DNA of 64,000 nt from an uncultured Ruminiclostridium sp. (GTDB lineage: Bacteria > Bacillota > Clostridia > Oscillospirales > Ruminococcaceae): assembly GCA_947629925.1 (NCBI GenBank), contig CANRFO010000002.1:1-64000 (forward strand), given 5' to 3'. Below are positions 21,480 through 30,096 of this stretch, piece after piece. The position numbers were made by a program, and so were the translations under genes. Within the stretch, counting starts at the first letter, position 1. Each line of letters opens with the position of its first letter. Below the pieces are notes generated by a model. That model was not told where the DNA came from. It did not search any database and was given only the letters and a program-made list of their open reading frames with translations.

Positions 21480-21647
21480 CTATGCTTTTTTGTCAGTGGA
21501 AGTATGCTTGTTCTTCCTTGAAAATACGGTAAACAGTTCATCCAATATCTGTTCACGTGCCTTGCTGTCACTTTTGGCAACAGTCGTATGCTCTACGTTA
21601 TGTATCACATTTTTGATGTCTGTGTATTCTGTTCTCAGCTTTGCCAT
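21480..21647 (-). CDS. Small hypothetical protein upstream of the integrase
   Basis: A 55-residue protein, MAKLRTEY at the start and TSTDKKA at the end, with GGAGGA six bases before the ATG. It is helical and charged, with IREQ-like and LDELFTVF segments. It sits 34 bp before the integrase gene and 10 bp after the preceding gene. Small proteins in this position are often recombination accessory factors, but I do not recognise the family. Confidence 0.6.
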   Translation of the reverse strand: MAKLRTEYTDIKNVIHNVEHTTVAKSDSKAREQILDELFTVFSRKNKHTSTDKKA

Positions 21648-21657
21648 ACTGTTCCTC

Positions 21658-22365
21658 CTATACAGCCCCGCAAAGGGGAGTAGTATCTGAATCCAAGTCG
21701 ATTCCGCTTGTTACGATGATATGCGTAAAATCGCAACATAATTCTCGGTTAAGCATATCCACAATGCCTGATTTACTGTATGGGAAAAAACAGCTGATAA
21801 GCTGCGGTGGGGTGATTTTAACATCCCGACGTTTGTATTGCCGATCATAATAACTGCATTCTTTTACAACGCCATTACCGTCCTTATAATATTCTAACTC
21901 AACATATACTGCCCTGTGCAGTTTGGTTTTAAGTCTTGTGCGCAAATGCGACGGCAAGCCGTTGTAAATTTCCCCGTCTCCTATCATTATAAGAAAACGA
22001 TATTTTTTTCGTGAACAGTTGGATTTGAAATTGAGGTACTCGTTCAAAGGAAGTCCTGATTGTTGTGACTGAACAAACTGTATTCCGTAGAAACGCTTAT
22101 CCAACTGGGCAGCAATTATTTCAAGCAATTGATCTGCCTCAAATGTAAATGTCCGCAGAAGCTTTGGTTTTGCACGGTACTGTGGCAAACTGTTTCTACC
22201 TTGATTTCGGTCAAGGTAGAAACAGTTTGTTATGGTGCAGATACCGTTTGTGAGCTTTAATTCAAAATACAAAACTCGACCGTGTTGATTTTTAAATATT
22301 GTCCTATATTGAGCTGTGTTATCATCAGAGTCGAAATGCTCTAAATTTAAAACATCTTTTTTCAT
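21658..22365 (-). CDS. Hypothetical element protein, 235 residues
   Basis: Unrecognised. It is rich in beta-type segments and Tyr/Lys (FYLDRNQG, KKYRFLIMIGDGEIYNGL, YVELEYYKDG), with two halves that look loosely similar, each containing a YxLDRN/YYDRQ-like motif. A good ribosome site (GGAGG) precedes it. It lies between the TcpA-like ATPase gene (52 bp upstream) and the small protein before the integrase, so it belongs to the element's left-end operon. No signal peptide or membrane segment is visible. Confidence 0.6.
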   Translation of the reverse strand: MKKDVLNLEHFDSDDNTAQYRTIFKNQHGRVLYFELKLTNGICTITNCFYLDRNQGRNSLPQYRAKPKLLRTFTFEADQLLEIIAAQLDKRFYGIQFVQSQQSGLPLNEYLNFKSNCSRKKYRFLIMIGDGEIYNGLPSHLRTRLKTKLHRAVYVELEYYKDGNGVVKECSYYDRQYKRRDVKITPPQLISCFFPYSKSGIVDMLNRELCCDFTHIIVTSGIDLDSDTTPLCGAV

Positions 22366-22417
22366 GTTTATCCCTCCTTCAGGAGAGAATATATAATTTT
22401 TTGCAAGTGGAATACGG

Positions 22418-23977
22418 TTATGATTCTATTTCCTGCTCATTTCTTTCAGGCGCATTTTCATCTGAAATATCTTCTACTTTTGAATTATCGTAGAAGTTTT
22501 CCGATATATAATCATTGGAATAACCGTTTTCATTCAGAAACATCAGGAGTTCTTCCGGTAAATCAGCAATAGATTTCGGTAAAACTTTACGCTTGGTTTT
22601 AGCATGAGTTCTTTCTACGATCCCCAGATCTTCCAATTTTTTGATTAGTGCTTCTGCTGTATTGTTTCCAATTTTAGACTCTTTCTTTAACAAGTTGATG
22701 GAAACTTCTTGTTTCTTTAATGCCCATATTATGGTGTCAGCTAATTGTTTATCTTTGCTGGATGGCTTTTCAGCTACTCTGACATTATCTAATGTATGGG
22801 ATTCTGCAACTGAACTATCTTCTTCCACTTCAGTAATCGAGTATTCATCAATAATAAAATTATTTAAATCATTGCGGAAATCATCAGGTGTATTATTCAC
22901 CACTTCATCAACTATTTGATGAATTTCATCTGGTGAAATATACATTCCCTTATTATGCATCAATTGATTAGATTGTGGTATTTTTGCTAAAAATTCACCT
23001 TGCTCTGTTAATTGTTCAGCACCTTTTTCACCGAGAATTGTTTCCGAGTGAATATCACGAGCGCACCTGAAAGCGATTCGTGTTGTAATATTACCCAAAT
23101 CGATCTTCATATTTTTCTGTATTGGGTTTTGAGCCGAAATAATTAAATGAAATTTATAGTGCCTTCCTCGATCCAGAATGGATGAAAAAGCGTTTGCCAA
23201 GCTTTTGGTTTCAGGTGTATCGTTATTTCTAAAAATTGATGGAAATTCATCAATTACAATAACAACACTTGGCAGAGATTCAAATTCGGCTGGATTATTT
23301 ATTTTAATTTTTCTGCGGTTTTCCATTTCTGACATTACATTTTGCATAATTTTAAATAATTGATTCCTATCTTCAATTACAGGACAAAGCAAATGAGGCA
23401 ACTTGTTAAATGGAATCAAGTCTGCTCCTCCTGTATCAACCAAAATCATTTTTAGGTCTTTTGGAGATTGTGTGCGTGCAAGAAAACAAATTGATGCTTG
23501 AAGACTAACAGTTTTTCCTGAGTTTGTGGAGCCACCAATCAGAATATGTGTTGCATTTTCCAAATCAATTATTAGTGGATACAGTAAACCTTCTCCGTAT
23601 ATGTACGGTAATTTAAATTGCTTAAGGCTATTAATAAAATATGTATCATGGAACAAATCCTGAAGGCGGTCACTTTGTACCGGCTCTAATAAAATCAACA
23701 TTATTATACCGGATTCGTTTTCTAAAAGTAGAATTTGATATAATTTTAATTTACGACAAACTGTTTCCGCATTTGATTTTACATCCTTAAAGGTAGTATT
23801 TTGTTTAAGCGTTAATTTTAAAAGGATAAATAGATCAGAAAAATCTATTATTTTTGCAGAGAAATAGCAACCGTACTTTTCAAATTTTTTGGTCAATTCT
23901 TTTGTTTTCGTTTTTGTTAGTGTTTCATATACAAATTGTATACCCCGTTTGTACTCTAATAATTGTGATGAACTCAT
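22418..23977 (-). CDS. FtsK/SpoIIIE-family DNA translocase, TcpA-like coupling protein
   Basis: 519 residues. Walker A is GGSTNSGKT (148-156), Walker B VVIVIDEF (238-245), followed by LDRGRHYKFHLIISAQNP and an ARG-finger-like segment. The C-terminal third carries a winged-helix region (ISLLKKESKIGNN-type, then VERTHAKTKRK), resembling the FtsK gamma domain. No N-terminal membrane helices are seen. In elements of the Tn916/ICEBs1 type such proteins feed the relaxosome to the mating channel. Its presence with a Rep_trans-type protein supports a mobilizable element. Confidence 0.82.
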   Translation of the reverse strand: MSSSQLLEYKRGIQFVYETLTKTKTKELTKKFEKYGCYFSAKIIDFSDLFILLKLTLKQNTTFKDVKSNAETVCRKLKLYQILLLENESGIIMLILLEPVQSDRLQDLFHDTYFINSLKQFKLPYIYGEGLLYPLIIDLENATHILIGGSTNSGKTVSLQASICFLARTQSPKDLKMILVDTGGADLIPFNKLPHLLCPVIEDRNQLFKIMQNVMSEMENRRKIKINNPAEFESLPSVVIVIDEFPSIFRNNDTPETKSLANAFSSILDRGRHYKFHLIISAQNPIQKNMKIDLGNITTRIAFRCARDIHSETILGEKGAEQLTEQGEFLAKIPQSNQLMHNKGMYISPDEIHQIVDEVVNNTPDDFRNDLNNFIIDEYSITEVEEDSSVAESHTLDNVRVAEKPSSKDKQLADTIIWALKKQEVSINLLKKESKIGNNTAEALIKKLEDLGIVERTHAKTKRKVLPKSIADLPEELLMFLNENGYSNDYISENFYDNSKVEDISDENAPERNEQEIES

Positions 23978-24360
23978 TATTGCTCCTTCCTATATCTTCT
24001 TCCTTCTTCTTTCTTTTTTCTTGCTTTAAAAATTATTCATAAATCATAAAAAAATCATAATATTTAAGCAAATTATATATGAATAAATGAGAAGAAGATG
24101 AAAGAAGATATGTTGAAATTATAAAAATTTTTGGCGTGATAAGCCCATTGATAAATGTTATATTTATATTTTTACCTCCTAACAATAAAATTTTGGGTTT
24201 ATCGCCTATATAAATAATAACAAAGAATGTTCTTGATTGCAAAACCAGAAAGTACGTTTTTTTTACACCTTTTTTAAAATAATTCGGAATTTCTTCTAAG
24301 AAAGTAGGGTAGTTTTTTATGAGTAGCAAGTAAATCATATCGATATGGTTTGGGCAAAAT

Positions 24361-24390
24361 AAAAGCCAGCGCCTTTCGGCGCCGGCTTTT
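24361..24390. terminator. Terminator downstream of the 523-residue gene
   Basis: AAAAGCCAGCGCC, TTTC loop, GGCGCCGGCTTTT, nearly perfect and flanked by A/T on both sides, so possibly bidirectional. The rest of 23978-24360 is AT-rich with no gene that I can support. Confidence 0.85.
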
Positions 24391-24398
24391 ATCAAACT

Positions 24399-25970
24399 TT
24401 ATAACGTTCTTTTTTTATAACGTTCATATGTTTCCTTTATTTTCGCTGAAATAATCTGACTTATTTTGTAATAGTACTTTTCACTCATGTATTCCATTTC
24501 AACGATTGATGAGGACTTATATATCTTATCTTTTAATATACCATAAATTGTTTTTTCTAAATCTTTTAATTTATCATTGCAACCACCTGTTCCGGTATTT
24601 GCATAATATATGTCCATCTCTTTACGCTGCCAGTATATTTTTAACATGTCGTAATTATTTACATCGTTTTTCACCGCTGCATGTGTGTGCTTTGTTCCTT
24701 TGCGAAATCCGTTTTTTTGTCCTTCTTTTCCATAGTAATCGTAGTCAAATTTTCCCTTATCATCATTACGTAAAAGAATCGCTTGCAAACATGATATTAT
24801 ATGTATCCGGTCAACATTATCAAAAATATCATTATCATCATTATCTTTAAAAATCAAATTATTTTCAAGGATTTGGATAACTTTATCCTTGCTATCAATT
24901 ATTTTTTTCTTTTCCTTATTTTCTACTACTGGCTTCAAATAGACAAGTTCGGCTATTTCATCGACGTTTTCAGAATCAAAAAACTTATTTATATCTTCTA
25001 AGCTCGTTATTTTAGGCTCTTTGGGAAGAAACGAAAATTTAAAAATATATTTTTTGGAAACATCATAATTGCGACCCTTTTCCCGATCAAAATTTTTATA
25101 TAAATCTACTATTTGCCCTAAGTATTCATATTGTAAAAGCGTAAAATAAAAGACTAATACTGGAGAATAAACTTTATCATCAGAAAATGCAAATTTTTTA
25201 TCAGAAAGATTCACATTACTTATATCTTTTCTTATATCTTTTCTTATATCATTTATTATATCATCAATAAAATAAATTTTATGTATTTGAGCATATAAAG
25301 CTCTTATGTCCTGAGACCAATTTTTTATACCCCTATCCCATATTGCAGAAACACTATTAATTGATATTTGTATGTATGTTGCAAGATCTTGTTGATTGAT
25401 TGAATCATGTATCAATTCAATTTCTTTTTCTAATTCTTGTTTTAGATACATAATTACATCTCCGTTAGACGATTGACTACCGCTATAAGAAGTATCAATA
25501 TTTTCCATAGAAGGTTTACCGAATAATTCCCATATTCTCTTATCCGGATATTTTTTATTTATTGTTTTATAAAGCAAATAAAGTATTTTTACTTTTTCAC
25601 GTTTATTCCTAATATTGTTTTCAAAAGCATCTAAATCAAAGTTAAAATTCTTTTTTAGTTTGCTAATATAACCACTACCATCGTCTTTTCTGGTAAATTG
25701 CCTGATTATTTTCTTTACATCTTCTGAATCATAGTCGTCTGCTGCCTCTAATGCTATTTTATCGCCGTGATCCTTTGATGGATCAAATCCTGCTGAATTT
25801 AATGCGTACATATGAGCGCTCTGTCCGTTTTGATTAATAATATATTGGGCTAAAGTTTTGAGTTGACATTCTTCGTCTGACAATTGATAGTTGTTTCCCA
25901 TGTCATATATGCTTTCATAACTTTCATTTTCTTCAGAATGATCTGGTAAATATTGATTGTTATTTTCCAT
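24399..25970 (-). CDS. Large hypothetical protein of unknown function, 523 residues
   Basis: I do not recognise it. It is strongly charged, AT-rich and Asn/Asp/Lys-rich, with mainly helical character and no signal peptide or membrane helix. Notable segments are a direct repeat IRKDIRKDIS near 245 and GTKHTHAAVKNDVNNYD near 430. It is a single-gene unit flanked by a terminator at 24361 and by the gene-free stretch 25971-26383. Its base composition is lower in G+C than the integrase or the TIR operon, which suggests it is separate cargo. A defence or toxin role is possible, with no direct support. Confidence 0.6.
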   Translation of the reverse strand: MENNNQYLPDHSEENESYESIYDMGNNYQLSDEECQLKTLAQYIINQNGQSAHMYALNSAGFDPSKDHGDKIALEAADDYDSEDVKKIIRQFTRKDDGSGYISKLKKNFNFDLDAFENNIRNKREKVKILYLLYKTINKKYPDKRIWELFGKPSMENIDTSYSGSQSSNGDVIMYLKQELEKEIELIHDSINQQDLATYIQISINSVSAIWDRGIKNWSQDIRALYAQIHKIYFIDDIINDIRKDIRKDISNVNLSDKKFAFSDDKVYSPVLVFYFTLLQYEYLGQIVDLYKNFDREKGRNYDVSKKYIFKFSFLPKEPKITSLEDINKFFDSENVDEIAELVYLKPVVENKEKKKIIDSKDKVIQILENNLIFKDNDDNDIFDNVDRIHIISCLQAILLRNDDKGKFDYDYYGKEGQKNGFRKGTKHTHAAVKNDVNNYDMLKIYWQRKEMDIYYANTGTGGCNDKLKDLEKTIYGILKDKIYKSSSIVEMEYMSEKYYYKISQIISAKIKETYERYKKRTL

Positions 25971-26127
25971 AACTATGTATCAATCCTTTCAATCTAAATT
26001 TAATTCAAATTCATTGTTATGAATTTGAATTAATAATGTAATTATAATTAATTCTTCCTTTGTTGTCAACCAATTTTGAAAAAAAGTTACATTACACTTT
26101 GCTGACAGATAAAGCATTAAACAAAAA

Positions 26128-26155
26128 GGGTACGGGGATATTCATCCCCGTACCC
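26128..26155. terminator. Perfect 12-bp hairpin in the 25971-26383 intergenic region
   Basis: GGGTACGGGGAT, ATTC loop, ATCCCCGTACCC. On the minus strand it is followed by TTTTTGTTTAA. No leftward gene lies directly before it, so it may insulate, or it may be part of an origin (oriT or double-strand origin) next to the Rep gene. Confidence 0.6.
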
Positions 26156-26318
26156 TCTTCTTGATTTTAATAATAGCACGTTATATATATGAGTGTCTCT
26201 TGCCGTATTGTTTATATTTATTACTTAGACAACTTATTCCTGTCCTACCAGTCATTATTCTCACATTAACATATTATTCACTATTATATGAATTATATTA
26301 AAACTGCGTATAACTATA

Positions 26319-26347
26319 TTGAATAAATAGGAAGCGTATTATATACC
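26319..26347 (+). promoter_or_regulatory. Probable promoter of the Rep/MobT-like gene
   Basis: TTGAAT, 17-bp spacer, TATACC, 36 bp before the ATG at 26384, with GAGAGGAG as ribosome site. Confidence 0.45.
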
Positions 26348-26383
26348 TTAATTATTATATTGTTATGAGAGGAGTGGATACGG

Positions 26384-27559
26384 ATGCGGTCATCATTAGG
26401 GTTTCACACAATAGAACTTTCGCTGACATTACCCAGACAGCAATCCTTTAAACTAAGAGAAGACCTTATTGCATACAGCCGAAAAACAGGCAGAATTAAG
26501 ATATATTCGTATGATCAAGTTACAAAGATATTTTTTCATAATAATGACAGAGGAATACAGTGGCGCATCATTCCCAAAGGTAATTTTGAAGACAGTACTG
26601 ATATCTTATTCGTTAAGATAAATCCTAAGGTGTTAGGTGGTGATATTGACTATATTACCGCTGCAACTTATAATGATATGAACGTTGCCATACATAATTT
26701 CAACCTTATATCCGAAGAGATATCCCCAATAATGCAAAGCTTCAGCAGTTATACGATCAACAGAGTAGACTATTGCGTCAACTTCTGTATAGATGAACTG
26801 GTTCCTGATTGTTCGCCGGAGCTTATTATGAACCTGATAAAGCGATCAGATATACCACCACATTACACAGAATGGGCAGAATATGATTTAGTTGCCCATA
26901 GAATGAAAAGCAAGGAAAACAGTTTTTATCTGATAAACCGTGCTACGAATATCAACTGCTATCTCAAGCATGATGAGCTGCTTGATAGGGTGCAAGAAGA
27001 TCTGCATGTGCCTCAAAGTGCATTGAAGGACTCAGAACCTATCATCAGGTTTGAGGTGCAGTGCAAGCGTAGAAAATTATATGACATTATAGAGAAAATC
27101 ATATCAGACCGAAATGATGAAGTCCACATATACAATGATTTGCTTAGTCCGCCAGTGTGTAACAGTATAATATCACACTATTTCTTTGATATTGTGGGCA
27201 GGGGCGATTGGTTTTCATTTACCAACGCCGTCAATAAAATAGATTCATACAAATTTAACAGCCAGAAAAGAAACAGGTTAGTTGAAGCTTTGCGCATTGT
27301 CAGCAGATGCCGTAGCGTATATAAGGCAAAGGCTTTATTTCAGGGCAATGAATCTGAATCTTTCAGTCGGACGTTGAAAGAACTGTTTGATATTGGTATA
27401 AATCCTGTTACTATTCCGCAAGAGTGGGGAAGAAATCATATCGCTAACCTTTTAGATGAATTTTATAAAAAGATAAACTTAGAACGGAGCATATTGTCAT
27501 TGGATAATATCCAAAAAGATGATCCCTCAACTTTTAAGCGGTTGATGAGAGGAATGTAA
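26384..27559 (+). CDS. Rep_trans/MobT-like replication initiation or relaxase protein
   Basis: 391 residues. It opens with FHTIELSLTLPRQ and has YTINRVDYCVNF near 125, resembling the replication-initiation factor (Rep_trans, PF02486) family, which includes the MobT relaxases of Tn916-like elements. These nick one strand at an origin and start rolling-circle replication or transfer. Candidate active tyrosines exist but I cannot assign one by eye. Together with the TcpA-like ATPase this forms the transfer module of a mobilizable element. It is transcribed away from the other transfer genes, from its own promoter. Confidence 0.65.
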   Translation: MRSSLGFHTIELSLTLPRQQSFKLREDLIAYSRKTGRIKIYSYDQVTKIFFHNNDRGIQWRIIPKGNFEDSTDILFVKINPKVLGGDIDYITAATYNDMNVAIHNFNLISEEISPIMQSFSSYTINRVDYCVNFCIDELVPDCSPELIMNLIKRSDIPPHYTEWAEYDLVAHRMKSKENSFYLINRATNINCYLKHDELLDRVQEDLHVPQSALKDSEPIIRFEVQCKRRKLYDIIEKIISDRNDEVHIYNDLLSPPVCNSIISHYFFDIVGRGDWFSFTNAVNKIDSYKFNSQKRNRLVEALRIVSRCRSVYKAKALFQGNESESFSRTLKELFDIGINPVTIPQEWGRNHIANLLDEFYKKINLERSILSLDNIQKDDPSTFKRLMRGM

Positions 27560-27640
27560 GCAATCATACAAATATTACGGTTTATTTTAAACTGATGAGC
27601 AAATAATTGCAAAAGTGACAAAATAAACATTGAAATAGTA

Positions 27641-27669
27641 TTGAAAAGTTGAAAATTATATGCTATAAT
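27641..27669 (+). promoter_or_regulatory. Promoter of the DUF4143 ATPase gene
   Basis: TTGAAA (27641-27646), 17-bp spacer, TATAAT (27664-27669), 33 bp before the start codon at 27703. Confidence 0.65.
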
Positions 27670-27702
27670 ATCATTGAAAAGTCATAATACGGGGGTATTC
27701 TT

Positions 27703-29058
27703 ATGTTATATCGCAAAATTTCATCTGTTATTGAGGAGCATTTAAAGTCAGGCTCAAATAAAATAATGCTTATAGACGGGGCAAGACAGGTAGGCAAGAC
27801 ATTTATCATCAGGTATGTGGGTCAGAAGCTTTATTCTAATTTCATTGAGCTGAATATGGTGGAGGATTCCATAGGTGACAGACTGTTTGCCAATACAAAA
27901 ACAGTGGACGACTTTTACCTTCAGGTCAGTATGCTTGCAGGCGGCAGAATGAAGTCAAAATCTGATACGTTGATATTTATAGACGAGATACAGGCATACC
28001 CTCATTTGCTCACGTTATTAAAATTTTTACGTCAGGATGATCGTTTCACTTATATCGCCAGCGGGTCACTGTTGGGTGTTACCCTTTCTCAGACCACATC
28101 TATACCGATAGGCAGTATTCGCAGGGTCAGTATGTATCCGCTGGACTTTGAAGAATTTTTATATGCTAACGGTATGAATGAGCTTACTATAACTTCGCTA
28201 AGGCATAAATTTGAGCAACTTGAAAGTCTGGATGAAACCATACACAACAAAATGATGGATCTGTTCCGAAAATATCTGCTGATCGGAGGATTGCCGGATG
28301 CAGTCAATTCCTATATTTCAGAAAAGAATATACAGTCTGTCAGAGAGATCCAAAGCGAGATACATGATTATTATGCAGCAGACGCATCAAAGTACGACCA
28401 AGAGCGTAAGCTGAAAATCAGGAGGGTATATGATATGATACCGTCCAATCTTGAAAATAAAAAGAAACGTGTAGTTGCACAGAACATTGAAAACAAAAAA
28501 GGGAAGACCTTTTCGGACTATCAGGACGAATTTGAATATCTTATAAGTGCGGGTATTGCGTTGAATGTTCAGGCTATATCAAATCCGGTTTTTCCCCTTA
28601 TTGAATCAGGCGGGAAAAATTTGCTAAAGCTTTATATGAACGATGTAGGCATATTGTCGGGCATTCTTTACGGAAGTAATATCCGAGCAATTTTGGACAA
28701 TCAAAACAGTATCAACCTCGGTTCAGTGTATGAGAGCGTTGTAGCAAGCGAACTTACCGCCCATGGACACAGGCTTTTCTACTACGATAACAGAAACAAG
28801 GGTGAAGTTGATTTTCTTATTGATGACTACGAAAGCCTTTCGGTTGTACCCATAGAGGTAAAGTCAGGCAAGGACTACACTGTACACAGCGCGCTGAACA
28901 CATTTGTACAGAATGAGGATTACCACATCAAGAAGGCGTTTGTACTTTCAAATTCAGGTGAGATAAAACGAAAAGGGAAGATTATTTATGCACCTATATA
29001 TTGTATAATGTTTTTTCAAAAAAACTGTAATGTTGCAGAAGACGACATCAACGAATAA
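27703..29058 (+). CDS. AAA ATPase with C-terminal DUF4143 (nuclease-like) domain
   Basis: 451 residues. The P-loop is GARQVGKT (26-33), Walker B LIFIDEIQAYP (90-100), sensor ASGSLLG near 125. The C-terminal part has the DUF4143 pattern LGSVYESVVASEL, FYYDNRNKGEVDFLI and VPIEVKSGKDY, the last two resembling the Asp and Glu-x-Lys of PD-(D/E)XK nucleases. The family is very common in gut Firmicutes and Bacteroidetes and is often in mobile or defence regions; its role is not established. It is a single-gene unit with its own promoter and terminator, so it could be an independent cargo gene. Confidence 0.85.
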   Translation: MLYRKISSVIEEHLKSGSNKIMLIDGARQVGKTFIIRYVGQKLYSNFIELNMVEDSIGDRLFANTKTVDDFYLQVSMLAGGRMKSKSDTLIFIDEIQAYPHLLTLLKFLRQDDRFTYIASGSLLGVTLSQTTSIPIGSIRRVSMYPLDFEEFLYANGMNELTITSLRHKFEQLESLDETIHNKMMDLFRKYLLIGGLPDAVNSYISEKNIQSVREIQSEIHDYYAADASKYDQERKLKIRRVYDMIPSNLENKKKRVVAQNIENKKGKTFSDYQDEFEYLISAGIALNVQAISNPVFPLIESGGKNLLKLYMNDVGILSGILYGSNIRAILDNQNSINLGSVYESVVASELTAHGHRLFYYDNRNKGEVDFLIDDYESLSVVPIEVKSGKDYTVHSALNTFVQNEDYHIKKAFVLSNSGEIKRKGKIIYAPIYCIMFFQKNCNVAEDDINE

Positions 29059-29104
29059 AAAAATCGTTATCAGCTTTAAATAAAAAATTTCAATAAGTGT
29101 AAAA

Positions 29105-29133
29105 AAATCGGTGCATATCAGCACCGATTTTTT
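29105..29133 (+). terminator. Terminator of the DUF4143 ATPase gene
   Basis: AAATCGGTGC, 6-nt loop, GCACCGATTT, then TTT. Confidence 0.85.
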
Positions 29134-29197
29134 ATAAAGTATGTTGCCCCCTTTGACAGATAAGACAGACAGTTTTTGATAAACGGCTGAATGTTGA

Positions 29198-29758
29198 TTA
29201 TTGCTTCCTTTTGATATTTCTGTAAAGAGTTCCTTTTTTAATCCCTGTCAGTTCCTCAATTTCCCTCAACGAGTACTGCCCTGTCATATATAACTTTACC
29301 GCTTTCTTTACAGCGTCAGGATTGGACTTTGGTCGTCCTCCCTTACGACCTCTCGCTCTTGCTGCCTTTAAGCCCTCTTGTGTTCGGTCTGCTATAACGT
29401 CACGCTCGAACTGGGCAATAGCCGACATAAGAGTGAACAGCAGTTTTCCCGTGCTGGTGCTTGTATCTATGGATTCTTTAAGACTGACCAGATGAACACC
29501 CTTTTCTTCAAAAAGCTCTGTAAGCTCAATGAGGTCTTTTGTACTCCTGCCAAGGCGTGACAACGATTCTATAACCACGGTGTCACCCTCAGTCATGCGA
29601 TCAAGCAGTTTGTTGAGTTCAGGTCTTTCTCTCTTAGTGCCTGTCATCTTTTCATTATATATAATATCAACACCGTACTTTTTCAGCGCATCTATCTGTC
29701 TGTCAAGGTTTTGTGATTCGGTGCTGACCCTTGCGTATCCAAAAACATAGTTCTTCAA
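29198..29758 (-). CDS. Small serine recombinase (Tn3-type resolvase / invertase)
   Basis: 186 residues, the normal length for a resolvase/invertase. Nucleophile Ser12 lies in GYARVSTESQN; then MTGTKRERPELNKLL, IESLSRLGRS and AQFERDVIADRTQEGL. The C-terminus (about 145-183) is a helix-turn-helix with GRPKS and YSLREIEELTG. These enzymes resolve dimers or invert short segments. The region just upstream of the start, 29759-29925, holds nested inverted repeats and is where a res site would be expected. Confidence 0.92.
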   Translation of the reverse strand: MKNYVFGYARVSTESQNLDRQIDALKKYGVDIIYNEKMTGTKRERPELNKLLDRMTEGDTVVIESLSRLGRSTKDLIELTELFEEKGVHLVSLKESIDTSTSTGKLLFTLMSAIAQFERDVIADRTQEGLKAARARGRKGGRPKSNPDAVKKAVKLYMTGQYSLREIEELTGIKKGTLYRNIKRKQ

Positions 29759-29810
29759 AATAACACCTCCACTGTTGCAAAAAGGTATGAGATAAGGTAT
29801 ATAGATTTTG

Positions 29811-29899
29811 AAACGAGTTTTGGAACAAAATCACCCTTAAAATCAGTAATTTTAAGGGTGATTTTTCCTTGTCAGAATTTGTTCCAAAAACGTTCGTTT
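29811..29899. repeat. Nested inverted repeats next to the resolvase gene
   Basis: Outer arms AAACGA/TTTTGGAACAAA (29811-29829) and TTTGTTCCAAAA/TCGTTT (29878-29899) face each other around an inner perfect 17-bp hairpin. Candidate recombination site for the adjacent resolvase. Confidence 0.6.
29827..29865. terminator. Perfect 17-bp hairpin, terminator-like in both directions
   Basis: AAAATCACCCTTAAAAT, loop CAGTA, and its exact complement, flanked by T-runs on either strand. It lies 60 bp downstream of the PcfM-like gene, which it would terminate. Confidence 0.75.
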
Positions 29900-29925
29900 T
29901 AAATACATTGATTGTCGGCGTAAGA

Positions 29926-30087
29926 TCATTCTGCTTCAATTTTAACTTCGACAAAATTATCGGCGTCAAGTATGTATTTGCCCGTGCGCCATTCATCATA
30001 TACCGCTTGTTCTGCTTCTTGACGATCGTTCGCCTCTGCCTTAACAGTCTTTTTGAGGATTTCGGTAATTGTTACGTTAAACATCAT
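29926..30087 (-). CDS. DpnD/PcfM-like small protein
   Basis: A 53-residue protein, beginning MMFNVTITEIL and ending EVKIEAE. It resembles the DpnD/PcfM family of small proteins from conjugative elements: VTITEILKKTV, a charged EAEQAVYDEW helix and YILDADNFVEV. Members are found in restriction and transfer regions; the molecular role is not clear. The start has a second ATG one codon later. It is the last gene of a leftward group with the 248-residue protein, YqaJ and DUF932. Confidence 0.75.
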   Translation of the reverse strand: MMFNVTITEILKKTVKAEANDRQEAEQAVYDEWRTGKYILDADNFVEVKIEAE

Positions 30088-30096
30088 AAGCTATCC

